DNA from: an uncultured Paracoccaceae bacterium
GTDB taxonomy: Bacteria > Pseudomonadota > Alphaproteobacteria > Rhodobacterales > Rhodobacteraceae
NCBI GenBank assembly: GCA_947500005.1
Contig: CANMQJ010000026.1
Span: 1-54,476 of the forward strand
DNA length: 54,476 nt
Direction of reading: 5' to 3'
Shown: in pieces, positions 23,863-32,984 of the stretch
How positions within the stretch are numbered: position 1 is the stretch's first letter
Layout of the letters: each line of letters begins with the position of its first letter
Program-made: the position numbers and the translations under genes
Notes under the pieces: model-generated
The model's input: the letters and a program-made list of their open reading frames with translations, nothing else
What the model was told of the DNA's origin: nothing
Database searches by the model: none

Positions 23863-25589
23863 GCGATCCCGTCCTCAAGGTGCGCGAGTTGAACGTTCAG
23901 GTCGCCACCCCCGAGGGGGCCAAGACCGTGCTGGACCGGCTGAGCTTCGATCTGCGCGCGGGGGAGACCCTGTGCCTGGCCGGCGAGAGCGGGTCGGGCA
24001 AATCCATGACCGCGCTGGCGGTCATGGGTTTGCTGCCCAAACCGATGTGTCGCATCACGGGCGGGTCGATCCGCTTGGGCGAGACCGAGCTGGTGGGCTT
24101 GTCCGACGCGGGCTATCGCCGGATCCGCACCGCGCGCGTCGCGATGATCTTCCAAGAGCCGATGACATCGCTCAACCCGTTGATGACAGTCCAGCAGCAA
24201 CTGGTCGAGACATTGCTCGAACATGATGCCTGCACGAGTGCCGAAGCGCCGCGCCGCGCGCTGCAACTGCTGCGCGACGTACAGATGACCGAGCCGGAAC
24301 GCCGGCTGAAACAATACCCCCACGAGCTGTCGGGCGGCATGCGGCAGCGGGTGATGATCGCCATCGCGCTCGCCTGCGACCCCGAGGTGCTTATCGCGGA
24401 CGAGCCGACAACGGCGCTGGACGTGACCGTGCAGGCCGAGATCCTCGACCTGATCCGCAACTTGCAGCGGGACCACGGCACCGCGGTGCTGATGATCACG
24501 CATGACATGGGCGTCGTCGCCGAAATGGCCGACCGCGTGATCATCCTGCGCCATGGGCAGGAGGTGGAAAGTGCCCCGGTGCGCGATCTGTTCGCCGCCC
24601 CGCAAAGCGAATACGCGCAGGAATTGCTCGCCGCCGTGCCGCGGCTTGGCTCCGCGCCGCCGCGCCGGGCTCGACCGGCAACCGACCCCGTGCTGGAGGT
24701 CGAGGAACTGAGCGTTCGCTTCCCGGTCAGGGGTGGCATCCTGAACCGTGTTCAGGCCCAGGTCCACGCGGTCGAGAATGTGTCCTTCGAGATCGCTGCC
24801 GGCGAGACGCTGGCTTTGGTCGGCGAATCCGGCTGTGGCAAATCCACCATCGGCAAAGCGCTACTTGGGCTTGCGCCCTGGACCGGTTCGGTCAAGGTCG
24901 CCGGCCGCCAGACGCGCGGGCTGGGCTCTTCGGCGATGAAGCCCGTCCGCCGGGCCATCCAGATGGTGTTCCAGGATCCCGGCGCCTCACTGGATTCGCG
25001 AATGACGGTGGGCGACCAGGTGGCCGAGCCGTTGCAGATCCACGGGTTGGCCTCGGGCAGCGAAATCGCTGATCGCGTTGCTCATCTGTTCCGCCGGGTC
25101 GGGTTGTCGCCCGATATGATGGCCCGGTTTCCGCATGAATTCTCAGGCGGGCAGCGCCAGCGCATCAACATCGCCCGCGCCCTGTCGCTGTCTCCGCGGT
25201 TGATCGTGGCCGACGAAAGCGTCTCGGCGCTGGATGTGTCGGTTCAGGCGCAGGTTCTGGAGCTGCTACAGGAGATCCAGGACGAGGACGGGCTGGCGTT
25301 TCTGTTCATCAGTCATGACATGGCTGTGATTGAACAGGTGGCGGACCGGGTCATGGTGATGCGGCTGGGCCAGGTGGTCGAGGAGGGGCCGCGCGACGCG
25401 GTGCTGCGCGACCCACGCCACGCCTACACGCGGCGTCTTCTGTCGGCCGTGCCGGTTCCGGACCCCACGCGCCCGCGCCCCGAACGGATCGAGACCGAGA
25501 GCCTGGGCAGCCCGATTTGGCCGGTGGGCGAGGGGCCGCAATTGCTCAACCTGCACGACGTGGCGCCCGGTCACCGCGTCGCGTCCTGA
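23859..25589 (+). CDS. Fused double ABC ATPase, DppD-DppF type
   Basis: A 576-residue protein holding both ATPase subunits of the importer. The first half has Walker A GESGSGKSM, signature LSGGMRQRV and Walker B VLIADEPTTALDV. The second half has Walker A GESGCGKST, signature FSGGQRQRI and LIVADESVSALDV. Each half ends in the oligopeptide-type C-terminal extension (SEYAQELLAAVP; HAYTRRLLSAVPVPDP). The start is ATG 23859, overlapping the amidase stop; an upstream frame reaching 23769 is antisense to nothing but lies within the amidase. It is the last gene of the operon. Confidence 0.93.
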   Translation: MSDPVLKVRELNVQVATPEGAKTVLDRLSFDLRAGETLCLAGESGSGKSMTALAVMGLLPKPMCRITGGSIRLGETELVGLSDAGYRRIRTARVAMIFQEPMTSLNPLMTVQQQLVETLLEHDACTSAEAPRRALQLLRDVQMTEPERRLKQYPHELSGGMRQRVMIAIALACDPEVLIADEPTTALDVTVQAEILDLIRNLQRDHGTAVLMITHDMGVVAEMADRVIILRHGQEVESAPVRDLFAAPQSEYAQELLAAVPRLGSAPPRRARPATDPVLEVEELSVRFPVRGGILNRVQAQVHAVENVSFEIAAGETLALVGESGCGKSTIGKALLGLAPWTGSVKVAGRQTRGLGSSAMKPVRRAIQMVFQDPGASLDSRMTVGDQVAEPLQIHGLASGSEIADRVAHLFRRVGLSPDMMARFPHEFSGGQRQRINIARALSLSPRLIVADESVSALDVSVQAQVLELLQEIQDEDGLAFLFISHDMAVIEQVADRVMVMRLGQVVEEGPRDAVLRDPRHAYTRRLLSAVPVPDPTRPRPERIETESLGSPIWPVGEGPQLLNLHDVAPGHRVAS

Positions 25590-25859
25590 GCCCGCGACAG
25601 CCGTGGAACTGGTGCAATGGACGCGCCCGGTCGGTTCCATCCGATCCGGGGCGTTCCCGTACCAAAGCCAGGCCGATCTACAACCGCCCCCGGTGAGGTC
25701 GATAAGGCGGCGATGGTAGCGGGCTGATTTTCACCCTCGTGGCGGGCAGCGGCGTCGATCCCAGCGCTTACTCTCTCAATGGTGGGTGCGGCGGCGGCAA
25801 TTGGTTCAACTGGCCTGCCGTCGAGAGCGGTCGCAATCTGATCGCGATGCGGCCAGCCG

Positions 25860-26116
25860 CGCGTGTTGGTCGCGGATAAGCTCGGTTCCTACGCCGCTGC
25901 TGAAGCCGCGATCGAACATCGCCAGCACAAAGGGGAGAACTAATCTTGGGACGCTTCAAGACTCCGAGTCAGGCACAATGGTTCCTCTCGGCTCACCATC
26001 AGATCGTCACCTTGTTCCATCCGAGAGGTCATCGCCTTTCCGCCCGGTCTTACCGTCATGCGAGGTCTGACGCGTTCAGCCTTCGGATCGGCAATGCCGC
26101 GTGTCTGGCCGCTTGA
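25860..26116 (+). pseudogene. C-terminal relic of an IS6-family transposase
   Basis: The frame from 25860 reads RVLVADKLGSYAAA then EHRQHKG, the second catalytic stretch of IS6 transposases. After a deletion and frameshift near 25940 another phase reads GRFKTPSQAQWFLSAHHQI and ends in a typical tail near 26116. The N-terminal half is absent. The 270 bases before it (25590-25859) hold no gene that I can see. The relic separates the amide operon from the converging molybdopterin operon. Confidence 0.8.
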
Positions 26117-26171
26117 AAACCGTGATGGCGAATCGTAGAACTTGGGGCCCGGCAACCTGACAAAGCTCCCG

Positions 26172-28232
26172 TCACTTCCGCGAACTGCCTCTGATCGGGC
26201 CGACCGTGACCCTTGCGCCGTAATTTGATTGCCCGACCGAAAAGGGGAACCCGTCCAACGCGGTTCTGGGCAGGACGGCGGCACCGTCGGTTAGCGCGTT
26301 AAACCCGGGCCAGCCGTCGCGCATCCAGACGGTGCCGTGCGGGATCCGGCGGGTCAGTTTCGCGGTCGCCCGGAAACATCCGCGCGCATTGCGGATCTCG
26401 ATATTGTCACCATCGGCTATTCCGCGACCGGCGGCGTCTTCGGTCGCGATCCACAGTGCCGGCGCGGGTTCCCGTGCGGCCAGCGTCGGCAAGGCGCGGG
26501 CATGGTCGTAGAAGGAGTGGAAATGCGCGAATGTGCGACCCTGCGCCAGGATCAGCATATCGGGTTCGGCATCGTTTTCCGGCGCGGCACCGGGCGCTTG
26601 CGGCAAGGGATCCAAGCCCATGTCGCGCGCCTTTTCCGACAGGAATTCTATCTTGCCCGACGGCGTATGAAACTCGAACGTGGGATAGGCGACATGGTTG
26701 ATCGCCAGCGGCGCGCTGCCGCCCATCCGGCGCAGATCCTCTACCGTCACATGACCCGTGGCCGGATGGTCCAGAACGGCGTTCACCGCCGCGACCTGGT
26801 CCGTCCAGGGATACACATCTGCCACCTCCAAGCGCGATGCCAGGCCCGTGAGCAGATCGTGCAGCGGCCGCGCCTCGCCCGCCGGATCCATTGCCTTGTC
26901 GCATAGGTGGACATGCGAATTTGTGGCCTTTGCGCCGATTTCCTCCAGCCAGATTGTGCCGGGAAGGACGACATGGGCGGCCTCCCGGATGGACTGGTTC
27001 TCGAACAGGTCGTAGACGACGAAAAGCTCGAGTTTCGCGAGTGCGGCCCGCACGCGTTCGGTCTGGGGGAAGGATGACAGGAAATTCGAGCCGATGGAAA
27101 CCAGCACCTTGATCCGCGCGGCTTCGATGGCCTCGACGATCGCCTCCATCTGGTTGGGGATATAGTCGCCCGGCTTGCGCAAGTCGTGTGCCGATATGTC
27201 GTTGAATCCCGCGCCGTGGCTGCGCGCGCCATGGCGCGGTCCCAACCCCGCGCCGGAACGACCGAAATTTCCGGTCAAGGCAGGAAGGCATGAGATCGCC
27301 CGCGCGGCGTGCCATTCGTTGCCGCCCTTGTGGATCGAGGAACCGCCCATCACGATCATCGCCGGGCGGGTTGCGGCATAGCGCCGGGCAAGCGCGGCGA
27401 TCCGGTCCGCCGGAACCCCGGTCAGCGGTTCGGCCCAATCGGGCGTCTTGTCGATCAGATGTGCACGCAGTGCATCGAAACCCACCGTATGGGCCTGAAC
27501 GAAGTCGTCGTCCCAGGTACCGTCGGCCACGATCACCTGCATCATCGCCAGCGCCAGCGCGGCGTCAGTGCCAGGGCGCAGCACGATCACCTCATCGGCA
27601 ATCGCGCTGGCCTCGGTTCGGCGGACGTCGATGACGACCACATGGGCACCGCGCCGCTTGGCTTGTTCCACATGACGAATAGTGTGGGCCTGGCTGACGG
27701 TGTTGGCGCCCCACAGAACAATCATCTCGGAATGGGCGCCCATATCCTCCTTGGTGGAGGTTTCCAGCGCCCCGGTCAGGCCAAGGCCGAAGCCGCCCAG
27801 CCCCCAGCAGATCATCGCCGGGTTCCAGCTGTGACAGCCATAGAGATTGGCGAACCGTTCGACCAGCCCGCGCTTGAGCCCGAAGCCGTAATCGTTCACT
27901 GCGTTGCCATGACCCTGCCAGATTCCGACCGCGTCCCGCCCGACGCGCTGCATCTGCCCGGCGATCAGATCGAGTGTTTCCGTCCACCCCACCGCGCGCC
28001 AGTCGCCCTTGCCCGGATCCGTACGGATTAGCGGGGAAAGCAGCCGCCGCTCATTGCCCACGATCTCATGCGCGGCCTTCCCGCGCATGCACAGGAAACC
28101 AAGGCTGTCGGGGTTCTCGGTATCGCCCTCGATGGAAACCAGCTGGCCCTGCGCCACGTTGACCTTCATGCCGCACAGCGTCGGGTGGCAATTCATCGGG
28201 CACATCGTCTTGATCGCGCGCTGTTGGGACAT
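26172..28232 (-). CDS. Molybdopterin-containing oxidoreductase, catalytic subunit
   Basis: A 686-residue bis-MGD enzyme of the DMSO-reductase superfamily. The N-terminus carries an iron-sulfur motif (CPMNCHPTLCGMKV with a fourth Cys in GFLCMRGKAAHEI). The molybdopterin-binding core shows MIVLWGANTVSQAH, VVVIDVRRTEAS and MIVMGGSSIHKGGN. The C-terminal dinucleotide-binding domain ends GIADGDNIEIRN and MRDGWPGFNALTDG. There is no Tat signal, so it is cytoplasmic. Start chosen at ATG 28232, where AGGAGG is five bases upstream; a start at 28250 overlaps the preceding gene. No electron-transfer subunit is encoded next to it, so the substrate and redox partner are unknown. Confidence 0.88.
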   Translation of the reverse strand: MSQQRAIKTMCPMNCHPTLCGMKVNVAQGQLVSIEGDTENPDSLGFLCMRGKAAHEIVGNERRLLSPLIRTDPGKGDWRAVGWTETLDLIAGQMQRVGRDAVGIWQGHGNAVNDYGFGLKRGLVERFANLYGCHSWNPAMICWGLGGFGLGLTGALETSTKEDMGAHSEMIVLWGANTVSQAHTIRHVEQAKRRGAHVVVIDVRRTEASAIADEVIVLRPGTDAALALAMMQVIVADGTWDDDFVQAHTVGFDALRAHLIDKTPDWAEPLTGVPADRIAALARRYAATRPAMIVMGGSSIHKGGNEWHAARAISCLPALTGNFGRSGAGLGPRHGARSHGAGFNDISAHDLRKPGDYIPNQMEAIVEAIEAARIKVLVSIGSNFLSSFPQTERVRAALAKLELFVVYDLFENQSIREAAHVVLPGTIWLEEIGAKATNSHVHLCDKAMDPAGEARPLHDLLTGLASRLEVADVYPWTDQVAAVNAVLDHPATGHVTVEDLRRMGGSAPLAINHVAYPTFEFHTPSGKIEFLSEKARDMGLDPLPQAPGAAPENDAEPDMLILAQGRTFAHFHSFYDHARALPTLAAREPAPALWIATEDAAGRGIADGDNIEIRNARGCFRATAKLTRRIPHGTVWMRDGWPGFNALTDGAAVLPRTALDGFPFSVGQSNYGARVTVGPIRGSSRK

Positions 28233-28246
28233 CAAAGCCTCCTTGG

Positions 28247-28885
28247 TCATTGCGTTGCAAGCTCGGGCAGGCCGGGCATGGGGATATATCCGGGCAATGC
28301 GGCGATCCGGTCGATCCAGGCCAGGACCGAGGGCCGCTCGTCCAGCGACAGTTTTCCCTGCCGGGACAGCGCCACGTAAGGGAAAACGGCCAGGTCCGCG
28401 ATCGTCGGCCGGTCAAGGCACAGCCAGTCGTGCCGGGACAGATGGGTGTCGAGATGGCCCAGCACCCGCTCGCCCTCGGCGGTCGCGCGGCGGATGTCGA
28501 TATCCTCGTCCGCCAAGTGGTAAAGACGTGCCATCTGCGGTCCGTTCGAGACCTCCTTGGCGGCATAGGAAAGCCATTCGGCAATCGCCGCCATTCCCTG
28601 CGGGGTGGGGTCGATCCAGTCCGGCCCGTCCTTGAGCGCAAAATAAAGCAGGATCGCCTGGCTGTCCTGAATGACGGTTCCATCATCGATCACGACCGGG
28701 ATCTGCCGCAGCGGGTTGAGCTTGCCGAACCAGTCTGCCTGGTTTGCGTGTTCCAGCACGTTCATCAACTCCAGCCGGTAAGGCAGGTCCAACATGGTCA
28801 AGAACATTCGGATCTTGTGGCAGTTGCCGGACAGGGGGTGGTCGTAGATCAGGATGTCGCGGCTGGTCGGGTGGGCGTGGGTCAT
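28247..28885 (-). CDS. Glutathione S-transferase family protein
   Basis: A 212-residue GST. The N-terminal thioredoxin-fold domain has DHPLSGNCHKIRMFLTML, NPLRQIPVVIDDG and the glutathione-binding QDSQAILLYFA. The C-terminal helical domain includes DRPTIADLAVFPYV, the conserved N-capping box. The Ser-Gly-Asn-Cys cluster suggests a beta/theta-like class with a Cys or Ser at the active site. ATG 28885 is chosen over an upstream TTG. It lies 23 bases after dctM and overlaps the start region of the molybdopterin gene, so it belongs to the same operon. It may process a substrate imported by the TRAP system. Confidence 0.88.
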   Translation of the reverse strand: MTHAHPTSRDILIYDHPLSGNCHKIRMFLTMLDLPYRLELMNVLEHANQADWFGKLNPLRQIPVVIDDGTVIQDSQAILLYFALKDGPDWIDPTPQGMAAIAEWLSYAAKEVSNGPQMARLYHLADEDIDIRRATAEGERVLGHLDTHLSRHDWLCLDRPTIADLAVFPYVALSRQGKLSLDERPSVLAWIDRIAALPGYIPMPGLPELATQ

Positions 28886-28908
28886 GGTCGGTCCTGTCGC
28901 TGTCGGCT

Positions 28909-30534
28909 TCAATCGAAAAGATGGTTCAGGCTACCGCCCGAGGTCGCCCCAGTCCCGCCAGAGGCCGCCGGGGCGATCAACTGGGTTTCGGGGGCGGCCA
29001 TGTCGGGCGGTTCGGGGATCACCAGTTGGGGCCACGCAATCACCACCGCGATCAGCGCGACGTTCAGCGCGACGAAGGGCAACGGCCCGGTATAGATCTG
29101 CGCTGTGCTGACACCGGGGGGGGCGGACGGCCCGCCGGGCCGGGGCGCCACGGATCGCAAATAGAACAGCGCGAAGCCGAAAGGGGGCGTCAGGAACGAG
29201 GTCTGAAGGTTCATGGAAATGAGGATTCCGAACCACAACGGGTCGATCTCCAGCACCATGGCGGTCGGAAGCAGCAGCGGCACGACAATGAAAGCAATCT
29301 CGAAGAAATCCAGGAAACAGCCCAGGATGAAGATCACGACCATCGCAAATACGACAAAGCCGATCCTGTCGCCCGGCAGCGCCAACAGCAGGTCGTGCAG
29401 CCAATCGTCGCCGCCCAGGCCGTAGAATGTCAGGCTGAACAACCGCGCGCCGATCAAGATGAAGAAGACGAACACCGTCAGCCGCGCCGTCTGTTGCAGC
29501 GTTCCGCGCAGGCTCTCGACGGTGATCCGCCGGCGGATCAGCGCCAGCAACAGTGCGCCGGCAGCGCCCATCGCGCCGCTTTCGGTCGGCGTCGCGATGC
29601 CCAGGAAAACCGTTCCCAGCACCAGAAAGATGAGCCCAAGCGTCGGCACCAGCGCCATGATTGCGCGGCGCACGAAATCGCCCTCAGGACGCAGTGCGGC
29701 GGTAGCGACGGTGGCGGTGGCCCCGATCGTCATCGCACCCACGCTGCGCAATTCCGGCGTCGCCGCCCCGCCAAGGACAAGATGCCCGGCCCAGGTCGCG
29801 CCTACACCCATCGCCAGCATGGTGGCTAAGCCCAGGAAATCCCGCCCGCCGGCATGCATCCCCTTCATCACAGGCATACGCTTCGGCGAAAGGATCGCGG
29901 TGAGCCCGAGAAACAGGCAGAACATACCGATCAGAATCAGCGCGGGAACCGCCGCTCCGCGATACATATCACCCACCGGAACGCCCATCTGGTCGGCCAT
30001 GACAATCAAAACCAGCGAAGGCGGCACGATTTGCGAAAGTGTCCCCGAGGCCGCTATGGTTCCGGCGGCGATGCGCGGATCGTACCCGCTGCGCAGCATG
30101 ATCGGCAGCGCGATCAGCCCCATCGTCATGACCGAGGCCGACACCACTCCGGTGGTCGCCGCCAGCAGCGCCCCGACCAGAACGACCGCGAAACACAGCC
30201 CGCCGCGCACGCGCCCGAACAGGCGCGCAACGACTTCCAGCAATTCCTCTGCAATCCCCGTGCGTTGAAAGATCGCGCCCATCAGGGTGAAGAACGGCAC
30301 CGCAAGCAGCGTGTCGTTGCTGAGGATACCAAAGATCCGGTCGGGCTGCGCCTGAAGCAGGGGCCAGGACAGATGCACGATGCCCGGCGCGATCTGGGAC
30401 ATACCCACGCCGACGGCGAAAAAACCCAGCCCGCCCGCCGCCAGGGTAAAGGCAACGGGATAGCCCAGCATCAGGAGGCCCATCACCACGACGAACATGA
30501 TCGGCGCCAGGTTGGCGGCAAGCAGGTCGATCAT
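28909..30534 (-). CDS. dctM: TRAP transporter large permease, DctM type
   Basis: A 541-residue integral membrane protein with about 12 or more hydrophobic helices. The N-terminus (MFVVVMGLLMLGYPVAFTLAAGGL) and GVVSASVMTMGLIALPIML, followed by GTIAASGTLSQIVPPSLVLIV, are characteristic of the DctM subunit. The central region is longer than in short DctM proteins, as in TRAP systems of the mannitol/chloroaromatic-type group. It couples substrate uptake to a sodium or proton gradient. ATG overlaps the dctQ stop as ATGA. Confidence 0.92.
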   Translation of the reverse strand: MIDLLAANLAPIMFVVVMGLLMLGYPVAFTLAAGGLGFFAVGVGMSQIAPGIVHLSWPLLQAQPDRIFGILSNDTLLAVPFFTLMGAIFQRTGIAEELLEVVARLFGRVRGGLCFAVVLVGALLAATTGVVSASVMTMGLIALPIMLRSGYDPRIAAGTIAASGTLSQIVPPSLVLIVMADQMGVPVGDMYRGAAVPALILIGMFCLFLGLTAILSPKRMPVMKGMHAGGRDFLGLATMLAMGVGATWAGHLVLGGAATPELRSVGAMTIGATATVATAALRPEGDFVRRAIMALVPTLGLIFLVLGTVFLGIATPTESGAMGAAGALLLALIRRRITVESLRGTLQQTARLTVFVFFILIGARLFSLTFYGLGGDDWLHDLLLALPGDRIGFVVFAMVVIFILGCFLDFFEIAFIVVPLLLPTAMVLEIDPLWFGILISMNLQTSFLTPPFGFALFYLRSVAPRPGGPSAPPGVSTAQIYTGPLPFVALNVALIAVVIAWPQLVIPEPPDMAAPETQLIAPAASGGTGATSGGSLNHLFD

Positions 30535-31091
30535 CTCCGGGGTGCCTCGTGGTCGTCATCGGGCAGCGCGGCGGCGCGCGCGTCGTCGGTGTCCGGCGCA
30601 CCCTCGCGCAGCACCCGCAGGATGGCCGAGAGCGCCTGAAGCGTCAGCAGCGCAAAGCCCAGCACCACGATGCCGCGCATCGGCCAGACTGCCAATCCGC
30701 CCGCGTTCAGAGACTGTTCGCCCTGCCTGTAGGAGCGTTCGAAATAGGGCAGGCTGAGCCACAGCATGATGCCGGCAAACGGCAGCAGCATGACGATATG
30801 GCCCAGAAGTTCGATCATCGTTCGCGCCTTGTGCGACAGGCGGGCCGACAGGATTTCGATGCGGACATGCGCGTTCTGCTGCAACACCCAGGGCGCGGCA
30901 AGCATCACCATGGTACCGATCAGGTACCATTGCGCCTCGAGCATGGCGTTCGAACTCATCGCGAAGAGTTTGCGCACGACGGCGTTGCCCGCACTCAGCA
31001 GCACCGCCGCCAGCAAAAGCCAGACCGACGCGCGACCGACAAGGTCATTGACCCTGTCGATCGCGTTGCCGATCGTCGTCAGCGGTCGCAT
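30531..31091 (-). CDS. dctQ: TRAP transporter small permease, DctQ type
   Basis: A 186-residue membrane protein with four hydrophobic helices, including ASVWLLLAAVLLSAGNAVVRKLF and EAQWYLIGTMVMLAAPWVL, then HVRIEILSARLS, the usual DctQ cytoplasmic loop. The C-terminus is acidic and disordered. Its ATG shares one base with the stop of dctP, and its stop overlaps dctM, showing tight coupling. Confidence 0.9.
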   Translation of the reverse strand: MRPLTTIGNAIDRVNDLVGRASVWLLLAAVLLSAGNAVVRKLFAMSSNAMLEAQWYLIGTMVMLAAPWVLQQNAHVRIEILSARLSHKARTMIELLGHIVMLLPFAGIMLWLSLPYFERSYRQGEQSLNAGGLAVWPMRGIVVLGFALLTLQALSAILRVLREGAPDTDDARAAALPDDDHEAPRR

Positions 31092-32170
31092 CAGCCCCGG
31101 TTGTTCATCAGGTAGGATTGCGCCGCCCCGTCATTGACCGAACTCCACAGCAGCTGTTCGTCGAGATAGGCCTTCCATTCCGAATGAACGCGCGCGAACA
31201 GCGGATCTTCGGCCGCCTGCGCGGCCAACAGCTTGTCGGTGCTGGCCTTCATCGCGGCCATGATTTCATCGCTCCAGGACCGCAGCTCGATACCCGAGGC
31301 AACCAGCCGGCGCAGGGCGGGAACGTTGAGCGAATCGTAGGTCGCCAGCATGTTTGAGTTGGTCTCCGCACAAGCCGATTGTAGCGCCGCCTTGTAGGTG
31401 TCGGGCAGTTCGGTATAGGCGTCGGAATTGGCGAGAAACGCGATCGACGCGTTCAGTTCCAGCACGCCCGGCGAATAGTAGTATTTCGCAACCTTGTTGA
31501 ACCCCAGCTTTTCGTCGTCATAGGGGCCGACGAATTCCACCGCGTCCAGCGTGCCGCGCTCCATCGCGGGATACAGGTCCGATCCGGGGATCTGCTGCGG
31601 GACGGCGCCCAGATCGGCATAGATGTTGCCGAGATAACCGGCCGCGCGGATGCGCAGACCCTCGAAATCCTCAACCTTGTCGATCGGTTTACGGAACCAG
31701 CCGCCCATCTGGGACCCGGTGGCGCCGGCAGGAAACTGCACGACGTTGAACTCGGAATAGAGCTCGCGCATCAATTCAAGCCCGCCGCCAGTGCGCATCC
31801 AAGCTGTGTGCATCCTCGGCGTCATTCCGAACGGTACACCGGTGTCGAAGACCAACGCTGGCATCTTGCCAATGTAATAGAACCCCGCCGTGAAACCGCA
31901 TTCGACCGTGCCGGTCTGCGCGGCCTCAAGAACGCCGAGCGGGGGCACCAGTTCGCCGCCAGCGTAGACGTCGATCTTAAAACCGCCATCGGTCAGCGCG
32001 GCGACCCGCTCTGACAAGAATTCCGCGGCACCGTGTATGGTGGCAAGGCCGGTCGGAAAGGATGTGGGCATCCTCCACTGAACCTTTGTCTGCGCCGTTG
32101 CGACAGCAGGCGCCGCCAAGGCAGCCACCGGCAGGGCCGCGCCGGCCCGGATGAAGTTGCGTCGTTTCAT
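31091..32170 (-). CDS. dctP: TRAP transporter solute-binding protein, DctP type
   Basis: A 359-residue periplasmic binding protein. The leader MKRRNFIRAGAALPVAALAA has a twin-arginine motif (RRNFIR), so it probably leaves by the Tat route. The body has the DctP signature KVQWRMPTSFPTGLATIHG, VYAGGELVPPLGVLEAAQTG and the substrate-contact helix GLRIRAAGYLGNIYADLGA. First gene of the minus-strand operon, followed by dctQ, dctM, the GST and the molybdopterin enzyme. The promoter should lie in 32171-32399, shared with the divergent regulator. The substrate is not apparent; a carboxylate or sulfonate is common for the family. Confidence 0.92.
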   Translation of the reverse strand: MKRRNFIRAGAALPVAALAAPAVATAQTKVQWRMPTSFPTGLATIHGAAEFLSERVAALTDGGFKIDVYAGGELVPPLGVLEAAQTGTVECGFTAGFYYIGKMPALVFDTGVPFGMTPRMHTAWMRTGGGLELMRELYSEFNVVQFPAGATGSQMGGWFRKPIDKVEDFEGLRIRAAGYLGNIYADLGAVPQQIPGSDLYPAMERGTLDAVEFVGPYDDEKLGFNKVAKYYYSPGVLELNASIAFLANSDAYTELPDTYKAALQSACAETNSNMLATYDSLNVPALRRLVASGIELRSWSDEIMAAMKASTDKLLAAQAAEDPLFARVHSEWKAYLDEQLLWSSVNDGAAQSYLMNNRG

Positions 32171-32399
32171 GAAAACCCCCGTTGGTTGCGGTCGATGTTA
32201 CGCGACCCGTCCACGCCTTGATCGGCGCATCTTTGCACCGGCCGCCACATCGCGTGGCCTCCGTTGGGCAAAAGGTTGTCCTCTGGACGGCCTTGTGTCA
32301 ACGTCAAACAGTTCTGGACCGGCGGAAAGGGTTTTCGAGCCCTTTACATGCGAGCTCCGCTGCGGCCAAAACGGACAGGATCATTTTTCGGGAAACCCC

Positions 32400-32978
32400 A
32401 TGGACGAACCGCAAGAGCGGGCCCAGGCCGGGCTGCGAGCAAGAGATTTCAGGCGCCGCAAAAACCTGACGCTGGACCAGGTCGCGGCCGCCTCGGGCAT
32501 GAGCAGCGGACATCTTTCGCGGGTCGAGCGGGGGGAGAAATTCCTGTCGCTTGCCGCCCTCATGCGACTGGCCAGGGCGCTCGAAACCACCGTCGGTCAT
32601 CTGCTGGGCGAGGACAGCCCGGTCGATGACCTGCATCTCGTCCGCGCCGGCACCGCCAAGTCGCGTGGGGTCGAGGACGGGGCAGGGCCCTATGAATTCC
32701 TGTTGCTCAGCGGGTCGGCCTCGGATCATGTCGGGCATGAAAGCTTTATCGTCTCTATCCCGCGCAGCAGCCGCCGCGCGAACACTGCGTTCCATTCGGG
32801 TCATGAGCTCATGTATCTGCTGTCCGGGCGGCTTCGGGTTCAGGTCGGCAGTCACGAAGTGCAGTTGAATCCTGGCGACTACCTGGAATTCCCGGGCCAC
32901 TACCAGCACGAGATCGAAAGTATCGCCGAAAAAAGCGAAGTACTCATCATCGTTCTGGACGTCAGCCGCTCTGGATGA
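32400..32978 (+). CDS. XRE-cupin transcriptional regulator
   Basis: A 192-residue regulator. Residues ~10-70 are an XRE helix-turn-helix (LRARDFRRRKNLTLDQVAAASGMSSGHLSRVERGEK, shown here in two parts: LTLDQVAAASGMSSGHL and SRVERGEKFLSLAAL). Residues ~100-185 form a cupin domain (SGHELMYLLSGRLRVQVGSHEVQL, DYLEFPGHYQHEI) that would bind a small ligand. It is transcribed divergently from the TRAP operon, so it most likely controls that operon and itself. ATG 32400 fits the family start; longer frames upstream are not conserved. Its 3' end runs into an IS6 relic. Confidence 0.88.
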   Translation: MDEPQERAQAGLRARDFRRRKNLTLDQVAAASGMSSGHLSRVERGEKFLSLAALMRLARALETTVGHLLGEDSPVDDLHLVRAGTAKSRGVEDGAGPYEFLLLSGSASDHVGHESFIVSIPRSSRRANTAFHSGHELMYLLSGRLRVQVGSHEVQLNPGDYLEFPGHYQHEIESIAEKSEVLIIVLDVSRSG

Positions 32979-32984
32979 CCGGCG

